Made by a program: the position numbers and the translations under genes. Shown piece after piece: positions 1-8,534 of a DNA stretch of 41,890 nucleotides (position 1 is the stretch's first letter; each line of letters starts with the position of its first letter). Under the pieces are notes generated by a model. It saw only the letters and a list, made by a program, of their open reading frames with translations. It did not search any database and was not told where the DNA came from. This DNA comes from an uncultured Gammaproteobacteria bacterium (lineage in GTDB: Bacteria > Pseudomonadota > Gammaproteobacteria > Pseudomonadales > Pseudohongiellaceae), in contig CAINTJ010000133.1 of NCBI GenBank assembly GCA_903853385.1, positions 1 through 41,890 on the forward strand, written 5' to 3'.

Positions 1-1
1 C

Positions 2-1609
2 AACAAAGCCCAGTTCAACCCCGACATCCTGCAGTCCGAAGCTTCCTTTACTGACCAGGTTATCGGCGTTTACCCGACTGGTTATCTGGATGCCAGCACC
101 GCTGTCAAAGACTACTACGTAGAAGCCCTGGTACCGGTGCTGTCAGGCATCAAAGGGATCAAGAAGCTGGAACTGGAACTGGGTGCCCGTTATTCCGATT
201 ACCGGGAAACTGCTGCACAGACCACCTGGAAAGCCCTGGCCAACTGGGAAATCACCGACTATGCCCGCGTACGTGGCGGCTTTAACCGCGCTACCCGCGC
301 GCCTAACCTGGGCGAGCTGTTCTTGAACCAACAGGAAATCTTCACCGGTGGCGGCAACTTCGGCGATCCATGTTCGGTACGTGCCAATGCTCCTTACGGC
401 GCTGGCGGCACTGATTTGGCTACCGACCCGGTTATTGGACCTACAGAAGGTGCTCCGGTAGTTGCGGCTGGCCAGACCAAAGCAGGTGCCAACAGCACTT
501 ACTTGATTTGTCAGGCCCTGATGGGTGGTGCAGGCAGTCTTGCCAACAAGAACTTCTACTTCAACGGCGCTGACGTTACTGCACAAGGTGCTGGCGGCGG
601 CTTCGCGTGGGTTCTGCAGCAAGGTAACCCAACGCTGAAATCAGAAACTGCCGACACCTGGACTTTGGGTGCTGTCGTAAAATCACCATGGGATAACCGT
701 TGGCTGAAAGGCTTGAGCGGATCTTTCGATTACTACAACGTAGAAATCAAAGATGCGATCATGCTGTACTCACTTGACTACGCTGCCTATCGTTGCTTTG
801 GTGCCGCAAAAGTTACCACTCCGGCTGAAGCTGCCATCCAGGCCGCTACACTCGGCTGTCAGTTGAATGCACGTGAACAGCGCAGTGGTGCAGCCCTCAA
901 TGGTTTGCTGTCCTATGACAACCAGGCCAACATCAAAACCTCCGGTCTGGATATTGGTTTGAACTGGTTCTCCACCCTCGGTGACCTGGGCATGAAAGCA
1001 CCTGGCAGTATTGCCATGGGCTTGAATGCAACGATTCTTGACTCTTACAAGACCAAGCAATCGCCTGCAGCCTATGACGTAGAAACCGAATGGAAAGGCT
1101 CACTGGGACCAAACCTGTCCGGCACCAACGGTGGCGCATATGATTACCGTCTGTTCGGTAACATAGCCTACATCATGGACAACTGGAGTGTGTCTCTGCG
1201 TTGGCGTCATCTGCCGGCTGTTTGGTCGGCTGGCTACGCTTCACAACAAGCAATCAAGGCGAACGATGCTGCTGTCAAAGCCGGTGCTCCTGGCGTCCTG
1301 CTGTCGTATACACCGACAACAGAAATCCAGACCCCCAGCTACGACATCTTCGATTTGTCAGCTAACTGGAACATCAACAAAACCTTCAGCGTTCGTGGTG
1401 GTATCACCAACCTGTTTGACAAGGCACCACCAACTTCTGGTGACACTGCCGGTCGTCAATCTCCGGCTGTCCTGAGCACCGTATGTAACGGCGCACCGGG
1501 CTGTGCCAACCCTGGCGCTTACAGCATGCCGAGCGTTGGTGGCTACAACGGTGGTTACTATGACACCTTGGGTCGTCGTTGGTTCGTAGGTGTTAAAGCC
1601 TCGTTCTAA
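2..1609 (+). CDS. TonB-dependent outer-membrane receptor, C-terminal part (5' end outside window)
   Basis: The reading frame is open from base 2, so the gene enters from the left and only about 535 C-terminal residues are visible. The sequence is a series of beta-strand and long-loop segments typical of the 22-stranded barrel. It includes a strand reading ARYSDY, an 'RVRGGFNRATRAPNLGELF' block, a penultimate 'TFSVRGGITNLFDKAPP' strand, and a C-terminus reading YYDTLGRRWFVGVKASF. That ending has the terminal aromatic residue expected by the BAM machinery. The plug domain and TonB box are not visible. Several extracellular loops carry cysteine pairs and Gly/Ala-rich stretches, as in receptors of the catecholate or xenobiotic-uptake type, but the ligand cannot be inferred. 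A strong terminator follows at 1637-1668, so this is the last gene of its transcript. Confidence 0.95.
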   Translation, partial: NKAQFNPDILQSEASFTDQVIGVYPTGYLDASTAVKDYYVEALVPVLSGIKGIKKLELELGARYSDYRETAAQTTWKALANWEITDYARVRGGFNRATRAPNLGELFLNQQEIFTGGGNFGDPCSVRANAPYGAGGTDLATDPVIGPTEGAPVVAAGQTKAGANSTYLICQALMGGAGSLANKNFYFNGADVTAQGAGGGFAWVLQQGNPTLKSETADTWTLGAVVKSPWDNRWLKGLSGSFDYYNVEIKDAIMLYSLDYAAYRCFGAAKVTTPAEAAIQAATLGCQLNAREQRSGAALNGLLSYDNQANIKTSGLDIGLNWFSTLGDLGMKAPGSIAMGLNATILDSYKTKQSPAAYDVETEWKGSLGPNLSGTNGGAYDYRLFGNIAYIMDNWSVSLRWRHLPAVWSAGYASQQAIKANDAAVKAGAPGVLLSYTPTTEIQTPSYDIFDLSANWNINKTFSVRGGITNLFDKAPPTSGDTAGRQSPAVLSTVCNGAPGCANPGAYSMPSVGGYNGGYYDTLGRRWFVGVKASF

Positions 1610-1636
1610 TCAGGCCATGATGTTGTAACAAAACAG

Positions 1637-1668
1637 CGGCGTGCTCTTCGGAGCCCGCCGTTTTTTTT
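1637..1668 (+). terminator. Rho-independent terminator after the TonB receptor
   Basis: A stem CGGCGTGCTC / GAGCCCGCCG with one mismatch encloses a UUCG-type tetraloop (1647-1650). It is followed by eight T residues (1661-1668). It starts 28 bases after the receptor stop codon. Confidence 0.9.
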
Positions 1669-1824
1669 GGTGCCTGCATAAGTTGTGCGGGCCAGTGATG
1701 CTGGCTGCCCTTGCATGAAATTGCGGGTTAGAATCTGCCGCCACGGAAGCACGGTCTGGCATCCGCGACCGCACCAGCAACAAGCGCAAGATAGCGCCCT
1801 GTAAAAATAACAGAGGAAGTAACC

Positions 1825-2916
1825 ATGTTCAGATCTAGTGTACGCATACTGACTTCCACCATGGCGCTGGCAGGCATGATGCTGGCGCTGGCAGCTTGTA
1901 ACAAGGCTGTCGACACCAAGGCCACTGCCCCGGTTCCGGCCGCAGCCGCTTGTGACCGCCAGTGCCTTATCAGTGCCACCGATGCTTATGTTGCTGCGAT
2001 CGTCGCGCACGATCCGTCCAAGGCACCGCTGGCAGATAAAGTGGTCTTCGTTGAAAACCTCACGAAGCTACAGCCGGGTGAAGGTCTGTGGAAAGCGGTC
2101 GTCACTGCCCCCGGCACCTTTGCGATCCATGTGCCGGATGAAATCAACCATACAGCAGGCTATCTGGCGATGATGACCTACATGGCGCCGCCACCGGCAC
2201 CCCAGGGGATGTCGCCGGAACAGCGCGCTGAATTCGCCGCCAAGAATGCACCGGTCGAACAACCGGTGGTGGTGGCGTTGCGGCTCAAATTTGATGACAC
2301 CGGCAAGATCATGGAAGCCGAGCATCTGTTGTCCGGTGTGCGCGAAGCCCAAATGGTCAATCTGGCCACGCTGCGCCCGGGCATCCTCACCGAGATCGCA
2401 GCCGACCAGCGCCTGTCGCATGACAAGCTGATCGCGATTGGTGCCACCTATTACGATGCGCTCGACGACAACAACGGCGAACTGGCACCTTTTGCCGATG
2501 ATTGTGAGCGTCACGAAAACGGCATGATCACTGCCAGCAGCACGCCAGCTCCGCAGGCCCCTGCGATACCCGGAGTTGCGCCGCGGCCGAAAGTGGCCCG
2601 CGATTGCAAAGGCCAGCTCAACAGCGGCACATTCCAGTACATCGCCCGCATCGAAAATCGCCGCGTGTTTGCCGCTGATCCAGTGACTGGTCTGACCATG
2701 GGCCTGTCGCATTTCCGTCACCCGATGGACAACCTTCCCTACACCGTCAGGAACCTGGATGGCAGCACTTCCCAAGCTACCAAGGAAACTTTCAATTTCG
2801 CCCCGTTTGATCTGCCCGCCGCGCACATCTTCAAGATAGGCGCTGATGGCCAGATGCATGAAATCGAAGCGATGGGTTTCACCACTACTTACAACTCACC
2901 CACTGGCTGGGAATAA
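1825..2916 (+). CDS. Secreted lipoprotein of unknown function (DUF8021-like)
   Basis: The 363-residue protein begins with a lipoprotein signal whose lipobox reads LAAC, with Cys25 as the lipidated residue. It is followed by a Thr/Ala/Pro linker and a CDRQC motif (about residues 43-47). The start is supported by AGAGGAAG five bases upstream. The body has the pattern 'AYVAAIVAHDPSKAPLA', a GLW motif and 'VVVALRLKFDDTGKI', ending in 'FRHPMDNLP'. This resembles DUF8021/SnoaL-like secreted proteins found in fungi and bacteria; that is recognition from memory and was not tested. No catalytic motif is evident. It stands alone between two terminators, so it is probably monocistronic. It may be a periplasmic or outer-membrane ligand-binding or lyase-like protein. 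Confidence 0.85.
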   Translation: MFRSSVRILTSTMALAGMMLALAACNKAVDTKATAPVPAAAACDRQCLISATDAYVAAIVAHDPSKAPLADKVVFVENLTKLQPGEGLWKAVVTAPGTFAIHVPDEINHTAGYLAMMTYMAPPPAPQGMSPEQRAEFAAKNAPVEQPVVVALRLKFDDTGKIMEAEHLLSGVREAQMVNLATLRPGILTEIAADQRLSHDKLIAIGATYYDALDDNNGELAPFADDCERHENGMITASSTPAPQAPAIPGVAPRPKVARDCKGQLNSGTFQYIARIENRRVFAADPVTGLTMGLSHFRHPMDNLPYTVRNLDGSTSQATKETFNFAPFDLPAAHIFKIGADGQMHEIEAMGFTTTYNSPTGWE

Positions 2917-2936
2917 GCCCGGGTTGCAAAGTTGTG

Positions 2937-2973
2937 AAAAGGGCGCGCCTGGGTAACCGGCCGCGCCTTTTTT
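2937..2973 (+). terminator. Rho-independent terminator after the lipoprotein gene
   Basis: A GC-rich stem, GGGCGCG paired with CGCGCC, lies inside an A-tract and T-tract (AAAA before, TTTTTT after). It lies 21 bases after the lipoprotein stop codon. The A/T flanks could make it work in both directions, and it also faces the end of the convergent S4-domain gene. Confidence 0.8.
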
Positions 2974-3056
2974 ATTTGCGTGTTCGGGGCAGCCGGCATG
3001 CTTTGATCGGTCACGGTTCACAACCGGAAATAGACAAACGGTAGCTGCAAGACTGG

Positions 3057-3275
3057 CTAGGGAGCCTTGAACACGATGTTCAGCGATTGCCCGGCGAAGG
3101 CTATGCAGTCGCCGTGCACTATCTGTTTGCGCTTGCGGGTCTCCACGATGTGATTCACTTGCACCAAGCCTTGCTCTATCGCGGCTTTGGCAGCGCCGCC
3201 ACTGTCGACCAGTGCTTCGAATTTGAGAATCTTGTAGAGCTCTACCGGTTCCCTGGTAATGATGACGTCACGCAT
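3057..3275 (-). CDS. S4-domain RNA-binding protein (YbcJ family)
   Basis: The 72-residue protein matches the YbcJ layout: 'ELYKILKFEALVDSGGAAKAAI', then 'GLVQVN' and 'VETRKRKQIV', and finally 'GDCIAFAG'. This is essentially a stand-alone S4 fold, which binds structured RNA. The start at 3275 is chosen because AAGGAA lies about seven bases upstream, overlapping the stop of the preceding gene; starting at 3305 would overlap that gene by 17 bases. It is the third gene of a leftward run after the DUF6152 and 'DGHPDLSGIW' genes. A cytoplasmic RNA-binding protein behind two exported proteins is an odd partnership and may only reflect read-through. Function in related bacteria is little studied. Confidence 0.85.
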   Translation of the reverse strand: MRDVIITREPVELYKILKFEALVDSGGAAKAAIEQGLVQVNHIVETRKRKQIVHGDCIAFAGQSLNIVFKAP

Positions 3276-3288
3276 TGGGGGTGTTTCC

Positions 3289-4104
3289 TTATTTCTGGGC
3301 AGCATCCATCAGCGCCTGGGTTTCCACGCCGGTGCAGATCAGCGGCAACAGCTGATCATCCGGCGACAGTGTCAGCGTTTGCGGTGGCACCACCCAGGCA
3401 GCAGTCAGCACCTTGGGATCATAGACAGTGGCTTCGATGCGCAGGGTTTTGGCGTCAGTGCGGGTGTAACGCTCTACCACCCGCAGCTGGTCGGAATGGA
3501 ACGACACGCGGCCTTCGGCGAAGATCCAGGTGTCATCGGTGAAATTCTTGGTTTCCACTACGAAGGTATCGCCTTCCCAGTGACCGACGGCATCGCCACG
3601 AAACGAGGGTGGCACGTTGCGGTGTTTGCGGCCATCAGTGGGGATTTCCTGGTAACCGTGAAAAGTTTCCTGCAGGAAAAACATCATGGCAGGTGTGGAG
3701 ACAATGTGGCCAAGCGTGCCGACATCAAACAAGCGCACGCTCAAGGTGCCGAAGGCTGTCGGTCGGCACTGCAGGGTCGGATCGTTCTTGTCCTTCAAGG
3801 TTTTGGCATGCTCGACTGCCCAGGGTTGATACAAATCTGTGAACGAGGGCAGTTTGGGGCCGTTGGGGCCGGTGCCTGCGGCCTTGTTGCTGCTGCCATA
3901 ACCAGGGCTGCCGAGGTCGCCGCCAGTCCACCAGATGCCGCTCAGGTCAGGATGGCCGTCGGCCATGCGGGGTGCCGGTGCCACTTTTGCGGCGGCGGGC
4001 TGCGCGGCAGTCTGGGCAAGAGCCGGGTTGATGCCGACCAGGATTGCCATGAGCGCCGTGCAGGCAACGTTGATTACAGTGGCGGGCAACATAAGTTTGT
4101 TCAT
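3289..4104 (-). CDS. Secreted protein of unknown function with DGHPDLSGIW motif
   Basis: The 271-residue product starts with a Sec signal peptide, likely cleaved after NPALA (about residue 30). An Ala/Pro linker then leads to DGHPDLSGIW (residues 49-58), a signature of a family of secreted proteins common in gammaproteobacteria and acidobacteria. Later blocks include 'GDAVGHWEGDTFVVETKNF' and 'LRVVERYTRTDAKTLRIEATVYDP', which suggest a lipocalin-like or beta-barrel fold. ATG at 4104 is preferred because GAGGA lies five bases upstream. The alternative GTG at 4116 overlaps the upstream DUF6152 gene by four bases. Pairing with a DUF6152 gene is a recurrent arrangement as far as I recall. No catalytic role can be assigned. 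Confidence 0.85.
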   Translation of the reverse strand: MNKLMLPATVINVACTALMAILVGINPALAQTAAQPAAAKVAPAPRMADGHPDLSGIWWTGGDLGSPGYGSSNKAAGTGPNGPKLPSFTDLYQPWAVEHAKTLKDKNDPTLQCRPTAFGTLSVRLFDVGTLGHIVSTPAMMFFLQETFHGYQEIPTDGRKHRNVPPSFRGDAVGHWEGDTFVVETKNFTDDTWIFAEGRVSFHSDQLRVVERYTRTDAKTLRIEATVYDPKVLTAAWVVPPQTLTLSPDDQLLPLICTGVETQALMDAAQK

Positions 4105-4112
4105 GGGCTTCC

Positions 4113-4520
4113 TCACTTGGCGCCAGCGCTTTGCTGGGGGCCGAACATGCCATAGACGGTGCCATCACTGGTCACCAGTTCAGTCAGCATGCCGTTGTTT
4201 GATTCATTGCGGGCGCGGAAGCCTTTGATGGTTACCGTGTCACCTTGCTTGATCACCTGCGGTGAATAGCCGTTACGCAGCATGCCGCCGGGGGTGCCGG
4301 CCTCGAAGGTCCAGTGTTCGGTTTCGCCTTTGGCATTGACGACGTCGAGGAAAAAGTGCGAATGCGGATTGGTCAGGCGCACTTCGACCACCTTGCCGGT
4401 GATGGTAATGGCATCCTTCATGTCATAGGCCGCCGCAAAGGAATGGTGCGCCCAGGCCGGTGCAGTACCCATTAGTGCCATGAGTCCCACTATGACTGCT
4501 TTAACCCCTCTGGATTGCAT
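4113..4520 (-). CDS. DUF6152 family periplasmic protein
   Basis: The 135-residue protein has a Sec signal ending APAWA, and the mature form starts HHSFAAAYD, the hallmark of DUF6152. It continues with 'ITGKVVEVRLTNPHSHFFLDV', 'EHWTFEAGTPGGMLRNGY' and 'GDTVTIKGFRARN', an OB-fold-like beta pattern. The N-terminal HH pair and the NPHSHF histidines could bind metal; this is inference. The start at 4520 has AAGGAGAAA upstream; the longer reading frame to 4583 has no signal peptide. The next gene starts nine bases beyond its stop, so the two are likely co-transcribed. The gene is divergent from the hydrolase at 4677. Confidence 0.9.
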   Translation of the reverse strand: MQSRGVKAVIVGLMALMGTAPAWAHHSFAAAYDMKDAITITGKVVEVRLTNPHSHFFLDVVNAKGETEHWTFEAGTPGGMLRNGYSPQVIKQGDTVTIKGFRARNESNNGMLTELVTSDGTVYGMFGPQQSAGAK

Positions 4521-4676
4521 CTTGTTTCTCCTTCCCCGCCGGGGGAATGTGGTTTTGGTGTCGCCCGGTTCGATGTCAGCCACAGGCTGGCAATCCCGAT
4601 CATAACGGTTTTGTCAGTCCGGGCGCGAGTTATGTGACAATAGCCCACACCACAATTATTCGAGGGGGCTCCATTC

Positions 4677-5609
4677 ATGCGGAATATTTCCACTTTTTGT
4701 TTCGGACTGGCCTTGGTGCTGGGCAGCAACATCGCCACAGCCCAGCCAGCCGGCATCACCATGGACATGATCAACACCACGTTGCCACTGGAGGGAGCCC
4801 CGCTGGCGGTGGCCGGCCCTTATCAAGTGACATCCGAAGGGGCGTTTAACGCAGCCGGTCTGCTCTTGTTCCGGCCTGCGGATCTGGCCGCCTTTCCGGC
4901 CAAGGACAAATTGCCCGTTCTGTTGTGGGGCAACGGTGGCTGCTCCATTGAAGGAAAAACCTACAGCGATTTCCTCGGCACTATTGCCTCGCATGGATTT
5001 CTGGTGCTGACCACTACCGCAGTCGCTGGTGAAAAAACACGTCAGCAGAACGCAGGCGACCTGTTGGGTGCACTGGAATGGCTGGCAGCAGAAAACGGTC
5101 GTGCCGGCGCGCCCCTGGCAGGCAAGATCGACAAAACCCATATCGCAGTGATGGGACAGTCGTGCGGTGGCTTTCTGTCAATCAGTCTCGGTGGCGACCC
5201 GCGGGTGAGCACCATCGGTGTATTCAACTCGGGTGTGCAGCCCGCCACTGCCAATGCTGGTACCGCTCCCGCTCCCGCTTTCCCGTCCCCCACTACCGAG
5301 GCGCTGGCCAAACTGCATGGCCCGCTGATGTTCATCAATGGTGGTGATCGTGATTTTATGAAAGCCACTTCCCATGCCAACTATGAGCTGGTGACCAAGT
5401 TGCCGGTGTTTTACGGCTCGCGTCATGGCGCCGGCCATACCGCTACCATGCACCATCCCGGTGGCGGTGAGTTCGCCAACGTTGCCGCCAACTGGCTGTT
5501 GTACCAGTTCAAGGGAGATAAAAAAGCCGGCAAGATGTTTGTCGGCAAAGATTGCGAGCTGTGTACCAATTCCAACTGGGATACCGAAGCCAAGGGTCTC
5601 AATAAATAG
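4677..5609 (+). CDS. Secreted alpha/beta hydrolase (esterase/lipase-like)
   Basis: The 310-residue protein has a Sec signal (cleavage near NIATA-Q) and an alpha/beta-hydrolase domain. The oxyanion-hole strand reads LLWGNGGC (residues 82-89), and Cys89 may pair with another Cys. The nucleophile elbow GQSCGG places the catalytic Ser at 162. NGGDRD gives an acid candidate at Asp224 or Asp226. The loop GAGH gives His254. A C-terminal CELC pair (residues 293-296) could form a disulfide. The general layout resembles cutinase or PET-hydrolase-like and dienelactone-hydrolase-like families; the substrate is unknown, but an exported ester or lactone cleaver fits. GAGGGGG lies about nine bases before the ATG. 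A perfect terminator follows. Confidence 0.9.
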   Translation: MRNISTFCFGLALVLGSNIATAQPAGITMDMINTTLPLEGAPLAVAGPYQVTSEGAFNAAGLLLFRPADLAAFPAKDKLPVLLWGNGGCSIEGKTYSDFLGTIASHGFLVLTTTAVAGEKTRQQNAGDLLGALEWLAAENGRAGAPLAGKIDKTHIAVMGQSCGGFLSISLGGDPRVSTIGVFNSGVQPATANAGTAPAPAFPSPTTEALAKLHGPLMFINGGDRDFMKATSHANYELVTKLPVFYGSRHGAGHTATMHHPGGGEFANVAANWLLYQFKGDKKAGKMFVGKDCELCTNSNWDTEAKGLNK

Positions 5610-5618
5610 CCTGCACAT

Positions 5619-5646
5619 AAAAAACCCCGCAATTGCGGGGTTTTTT
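5619..5646. terminator. Bidirectional Rho-independent terminator
   Basis: A perfect inverted repeat AAAAAACCCCGC-AATT-GCGGGGTTTTTT has A and T tracts on either side. It lies between the convergent hydrolase (ends 5609) and quinoprotein dehydrogenase (ends 5676). It can terminate both. Confidence 0.93.
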
Positions 5647-5675
5647 ATGACTTGGCACGCTGTGGAGTGTCAGTG

Positions 5676-7856
5676 CTATTTCGTCAATACACTCTCTTTC
5701 ACATAGGTTGCCACACTCTTCAACTCGGCAGCAGTGAACGCGGCACCGAACGGTGCCATCTTCTGTCCGCCACGGGTGGCAGTAGTGAAGATGTGTTCAA
5801 TGCTTGCGTCTTTCGGAATGGGTGCGCCTTCCGCATGGCCACCTTGGCCGCTTTCACCATGACAGGTCATGCAAATACTGCCGTAGATTTCCTTGCCGCG
5901 CGCGAGATTGACCGGGTCGGCTGGCAGCGCGAGCTCTGGCGCTTTCGGTGCAGGGTCGCCAGCATTATTGATGGAAGGGGGCGGTGCGGCGCTCACGGCT
6001 TTTTCGGCTTCCGGCAAAGTTCCGTCCAGTGAGAGCAGCCACAGGCTGTCGCTCTTGCCGCCACCGGCAAACAGACTGCCGGCAGCGAATACCAGGATCT
6101 TCTGCTTGCCCTTGTGCTCAAACACCACCGGACTTGGGATCGGTGGTGCATCGAGCTGGAACGACCACAGTTGCTGGCCATTGCTGCTGTCATACGCCAT
6201 CAGCTTGCCGTTGCTACGGCCGATCATCAGCAAATCGCCAGCCGTGGCGGTAGAGCCGGCACTGCAGCCCACAGTGGATTCAAACTTCCACACGATCTTG
6301 TGCGTGCGAACGTCCACGGCGACCTGATAACTGTGACGCTCGGTGCCGCGTGGCAACTGGAATGCGCCACCGTAGATCATCTGGCCGGTTTGTACGCCCA
6401 GATCCTTGTTGCCGAAATTCTGCATGACGGCACCGCCTATGCTTTCACTGGCGCATACAAAGAGGTTGCCGCTGCGTGGATCGAAGGACGGTGGCATCCA
6501 GTTTGAGCCGGCCAGCGGGGCGTATAGCGCGGGCTTGCGACCATAAGGAGTGTAGGTGCAACCCTTGTTGACCAGCGTCCAGCCATCGGGCACTTTGTCG
6601 ATGCAGTGATTGATCATGGCGTCACCCTGCGGGATCGGCTGGGTGGCGGCAGTGAATTGCTCGGGTTCCTGCGGTACTTTGGTATCGACGATCGGCGTCA
6701 GGCCTGCTCCGGTCACCCGGTCCAGCAGAAACAAGTAACCGCTCTTGCTGATTTGCGACAGCCCCTTGCGCATCACGCCGTCCTTTTCCACATCGAACAA
6801 TACCACCGGGCTGGAGGCATCGTAGTCCCAGATGTCGTGGCGGGTTTCCTGGAAATGCCAGCGGTATTGGCCGGTGTTCACATCGAGCGCGAGGATGGAG
6901 ACCGTGAACAAGTTGTCGCCTTTGCGAATGTTGCCGTTCAGATCCGGTGAAGCGTTGCCGGTACTGAAATAAATGGTCTCGAGTTCAGGGTCGATGGCAG
7001 AGGTCTGCCAGATTGGCGCGCCGCCATATTTCCACGCATCGTTATCAGCGGGCCAGGTGTCGTGGCCAAATTCTCCAGGGCCGGGGACGGTGTTGAAGGT
7101 CCACAGATGGGCACCAGTCTTCGCATCAAACGCCTGCATGCTGCCGCGGGTCTGATATTCGCCGCCAGCCACACCGGCATAGAGCTTGCCATTGTAGTAA
7201 CGCGGGGCGCCAGTGATGCTGTAGCCCGCTTTGGGATCGGCAACTTCAGTGTCCCATACGACAGCACCGGTAAGCTGGTCAAGGGCGATCAAGTGGGCAT
7301 CCAGCCGTGGCACGAATACCTTGCCATCGCCCAGCGACAGACCGCGCACGGCCCAGCCGCAGCAGACCGTGACGCCGGCGGGATCGAGACCGGCCGTGTA
7401 TTTCCACAAAATGGCGCCAGTGTCGACGCTGATGGCGAACACATCATTCTGGCCAGTGACCTGGTAGATGATGCCGTCATAAACGATGGGTTCACCCTGG
7501 CCACTGTGCTGGGGACCCAGACCTGAATTCAGATGCGTCTGCCATTCGGCCTTCACCTGTGTGATGTTGGATTTGTTGATGGCACTCAACGGCGAGAAGC
7601 GCTGGTTGGCCAGACTGCCGCCACTGGTAAGCCAGTTCTGCGCCGGTTGCGCTTGCAGCTGTCCGGAAGTAAAAGCCGGCGCCACGCTGAGGGCTGCGGA
7701 GGCTGGCTCTACCTTTGCCACAACTTGTGCCGGCTGCCTGGAACAGCTGGCAAGAGTGAGTCCTGCCAGCATGGCCAGCACGCGCAGTTGTGAACGCAAT
7801 TGTTGAACCATGGCACGCATGGACGCTGTAGGCAGGATGTAATTTTTTATGGGCAT
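5676..7856 (-). CDS. PQQ-dependent quinohaemoprotein dehydrogenase (lipoprotein, C-terminal cytochrome c)
   Basis: The 726-residue enzyme oxidises an alcohol or similar substrate with PQQ and passes electrons to its own haem. A lipobox LASC puts lipidated Cys at 38, so it is membrane-anchored in the periplasm. The eight-bladed propeller shows the vicinal disulfide C165-C166, GGEYQTRG (Glu232), STGNASPDLNG (Asn301) and HDIWDYD, with the catalytic-type Asp344 followed by Asp346. The C-terminal domain has CMTCH (662-666) and a likely axial Met700 in QKMAPFG. The start at 7856 is supported by GGGAAGG; ATGs at 7820 and 7811 are weaker. Asp346, two residues after the catalytic Asp, is the position that marks lanthanide use in XoxF-type enzymes, but membrane glucose dehydrogenases also show Asp there. 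The substrate is unknown. No PQQ biosynthesis genes are in the window. Confidence 0.93.
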   Translation of the reverse strand: MPIKNYILPTASMRAMVQQLRSQLRVLAMLAGLTLASCSRQPAQVVAKVEPASAALSVAPAFTSGQLQAQPAQNWLTSGGSLANQRFSPLSAINKSNITQVKAEWQTHLNSGLGPQHSGQGEPIVYDGIIYQVTGQNDVFAISVDTGAILWKYTAGLDPAGVTVCCGWAVRGLSLGDGKVFVPRLDAHLIALDQLTGAVVWDTEVADPKAGYSITGAPRYYNGKLYAGVAGGEYQTRGSMQAFDAKTGAHLWTFNTVPGPGEFGHDTWPADNDAWKYGGAPIWQTSAIDPELETIYFSTGNASPDLNGNIRKGDNLFTVSILALDVNTGQYRWHFQETRHDIWDYDASSPVVLFDVEKDGVMRKGLSQISKSGYLFLLDRVTGAGLTPIVDTKVPQEPEQFTAATQPIPQGDAMINHCIDKVPDGWTLVNKGCTYTPYGRKPALYAPLAGSNWMPPSFDPRSGNLFVCASESIGGAVMQNFGNKDLGVQTGQMIYGGAFQLPRGTERHSYQVAVDVRTHKIVWKFESTVGCSAGSTATAGDLLMIGRSNGKLMAYDSSNGQQLWSFQLDAPPIPSPVVFEHKGKQKILVFAAGSLFAGGGKSDSLWLLSLDGTLPEAEKAVSAAPPPSINNAGDPAPKAPELALPADPVNLARGKEIYGSICMTCHGESGQGGHAEGAPIPKDASIEHIFTTATRGGQKMAPFGAAFTAAELKSVATYVKESVLTK

Positions 7857-7997
7857 ATCGGTAAGCCTTCCCTGAAGAAATCAGGCGGCCAACTTAGCAG
7901 ATTTGTTTGCTGGAGTAAGCCGTGAATAACCGTGACTGCAGCCTGCAGTAGTGCGATGACCAAACCCTTCCCCCAATCACCCACCTTCAAATAGCAC

Positions 7998-8534
7998 TCA
8001 GTGCAACAAGGCCTGAATTGCGGCATCAACATCGGAGAAGGTGTAATTGATGTGCACCTCAGCGCCATGTGGATGGTAAACATTGCCGCGGAACGGCTTG
8101 GCCAGCACTGCGCCGCTATCCGATATCAGCCAGAAACCGGGCACGCCATAAAACTGGGTTTCCGCTTCGGCCCGGAATGCACCCTGCCAGTCAGCCCGCT
8201 CGCCGAAACCAGCGCCGGGTTGCAGGCGTGGGGCAGGGTTCAGCATCAGTCGCAGGCGCAGATCAAAATACGGTGCTATCGGCAGAATGCCGCTTTGCTG
8301 CGCGGCCAGCGTACTGGAGATAAACGCAGCGGTTGCAGTTTTGAACTCAGTGGAGTCGTCGGCCGCGTCGAGAAATACTTGGGCTGGTTGACCCAGGGTT
8401 TGCGAGTGATAGACCGGTGCTGAAGCCACCGCAATAAACTTCACCGGCTTGCCCTCGTACTTGCCAACCAGAGTACGCAGAATGTGGGTATCTTCGAACG
8501 AATCCGGACACCACATCGCCCACAGCATCGGCAT
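7998..8534 (-). CDS. Redoxin/TlpA-like thioredoxin-fold protein, 5'-truncated
   Basis: From about base 8524 leftward the frame reads as a thioredoxin fold: 'LWAMWCPDSFEDTHILRTL', then 'KPVKFIAVASAPV', with a cis-Pro-like loop 'GVPGFWLISDSGAVLAKPFRG'. The active site is WCPDS, so only one of the two usual redox cysteines is present. The frame stays open to 8624, but residues upstream of the WCxxS block are just the antisense of an EAL-domain remnant. The normal N-terminal signal peptide and first strand are missing. The start given (ATG 8534) is therefore arbitrary, and the gene is probably a 5'-truncated relic or is expressed poorly. An intact, divergent redoxin lacking the resolving Cys is a weaker alternative. 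Confidence 0.6.
   Translation of the reverse strand: MPMLWAMWCPDSFEDTHILRTLVGKYEGKPVKFIAVASAPVYHSQTLGQPAQVFLDAADDSTEFKTATAAFISSTLAAQQSGILPIAPYFDLRLRLMLNPAPRLQPGAGFGERADWQGAFRAEAETQFYGVPGFWLISDSGAVLAKPFRGNVYHPHGAEVHINYTFSDVDAAIQALLH

Noticed and set aside
2068-2859. 263-codon minus-strand frame opposite the lipoprotein gene
   Set aside because: It is antisense to a clear lipoprotein gene with a ribosome site and terminator. The sequence is His/Arg/Gly-rich without domain features.
4611-4641. Possible promoter TTGTCA ... GACAAT before the secreted hydrolase
   Set aside because: The spacer is 19 bases and the -10 box is poor, so it is no better than chance.
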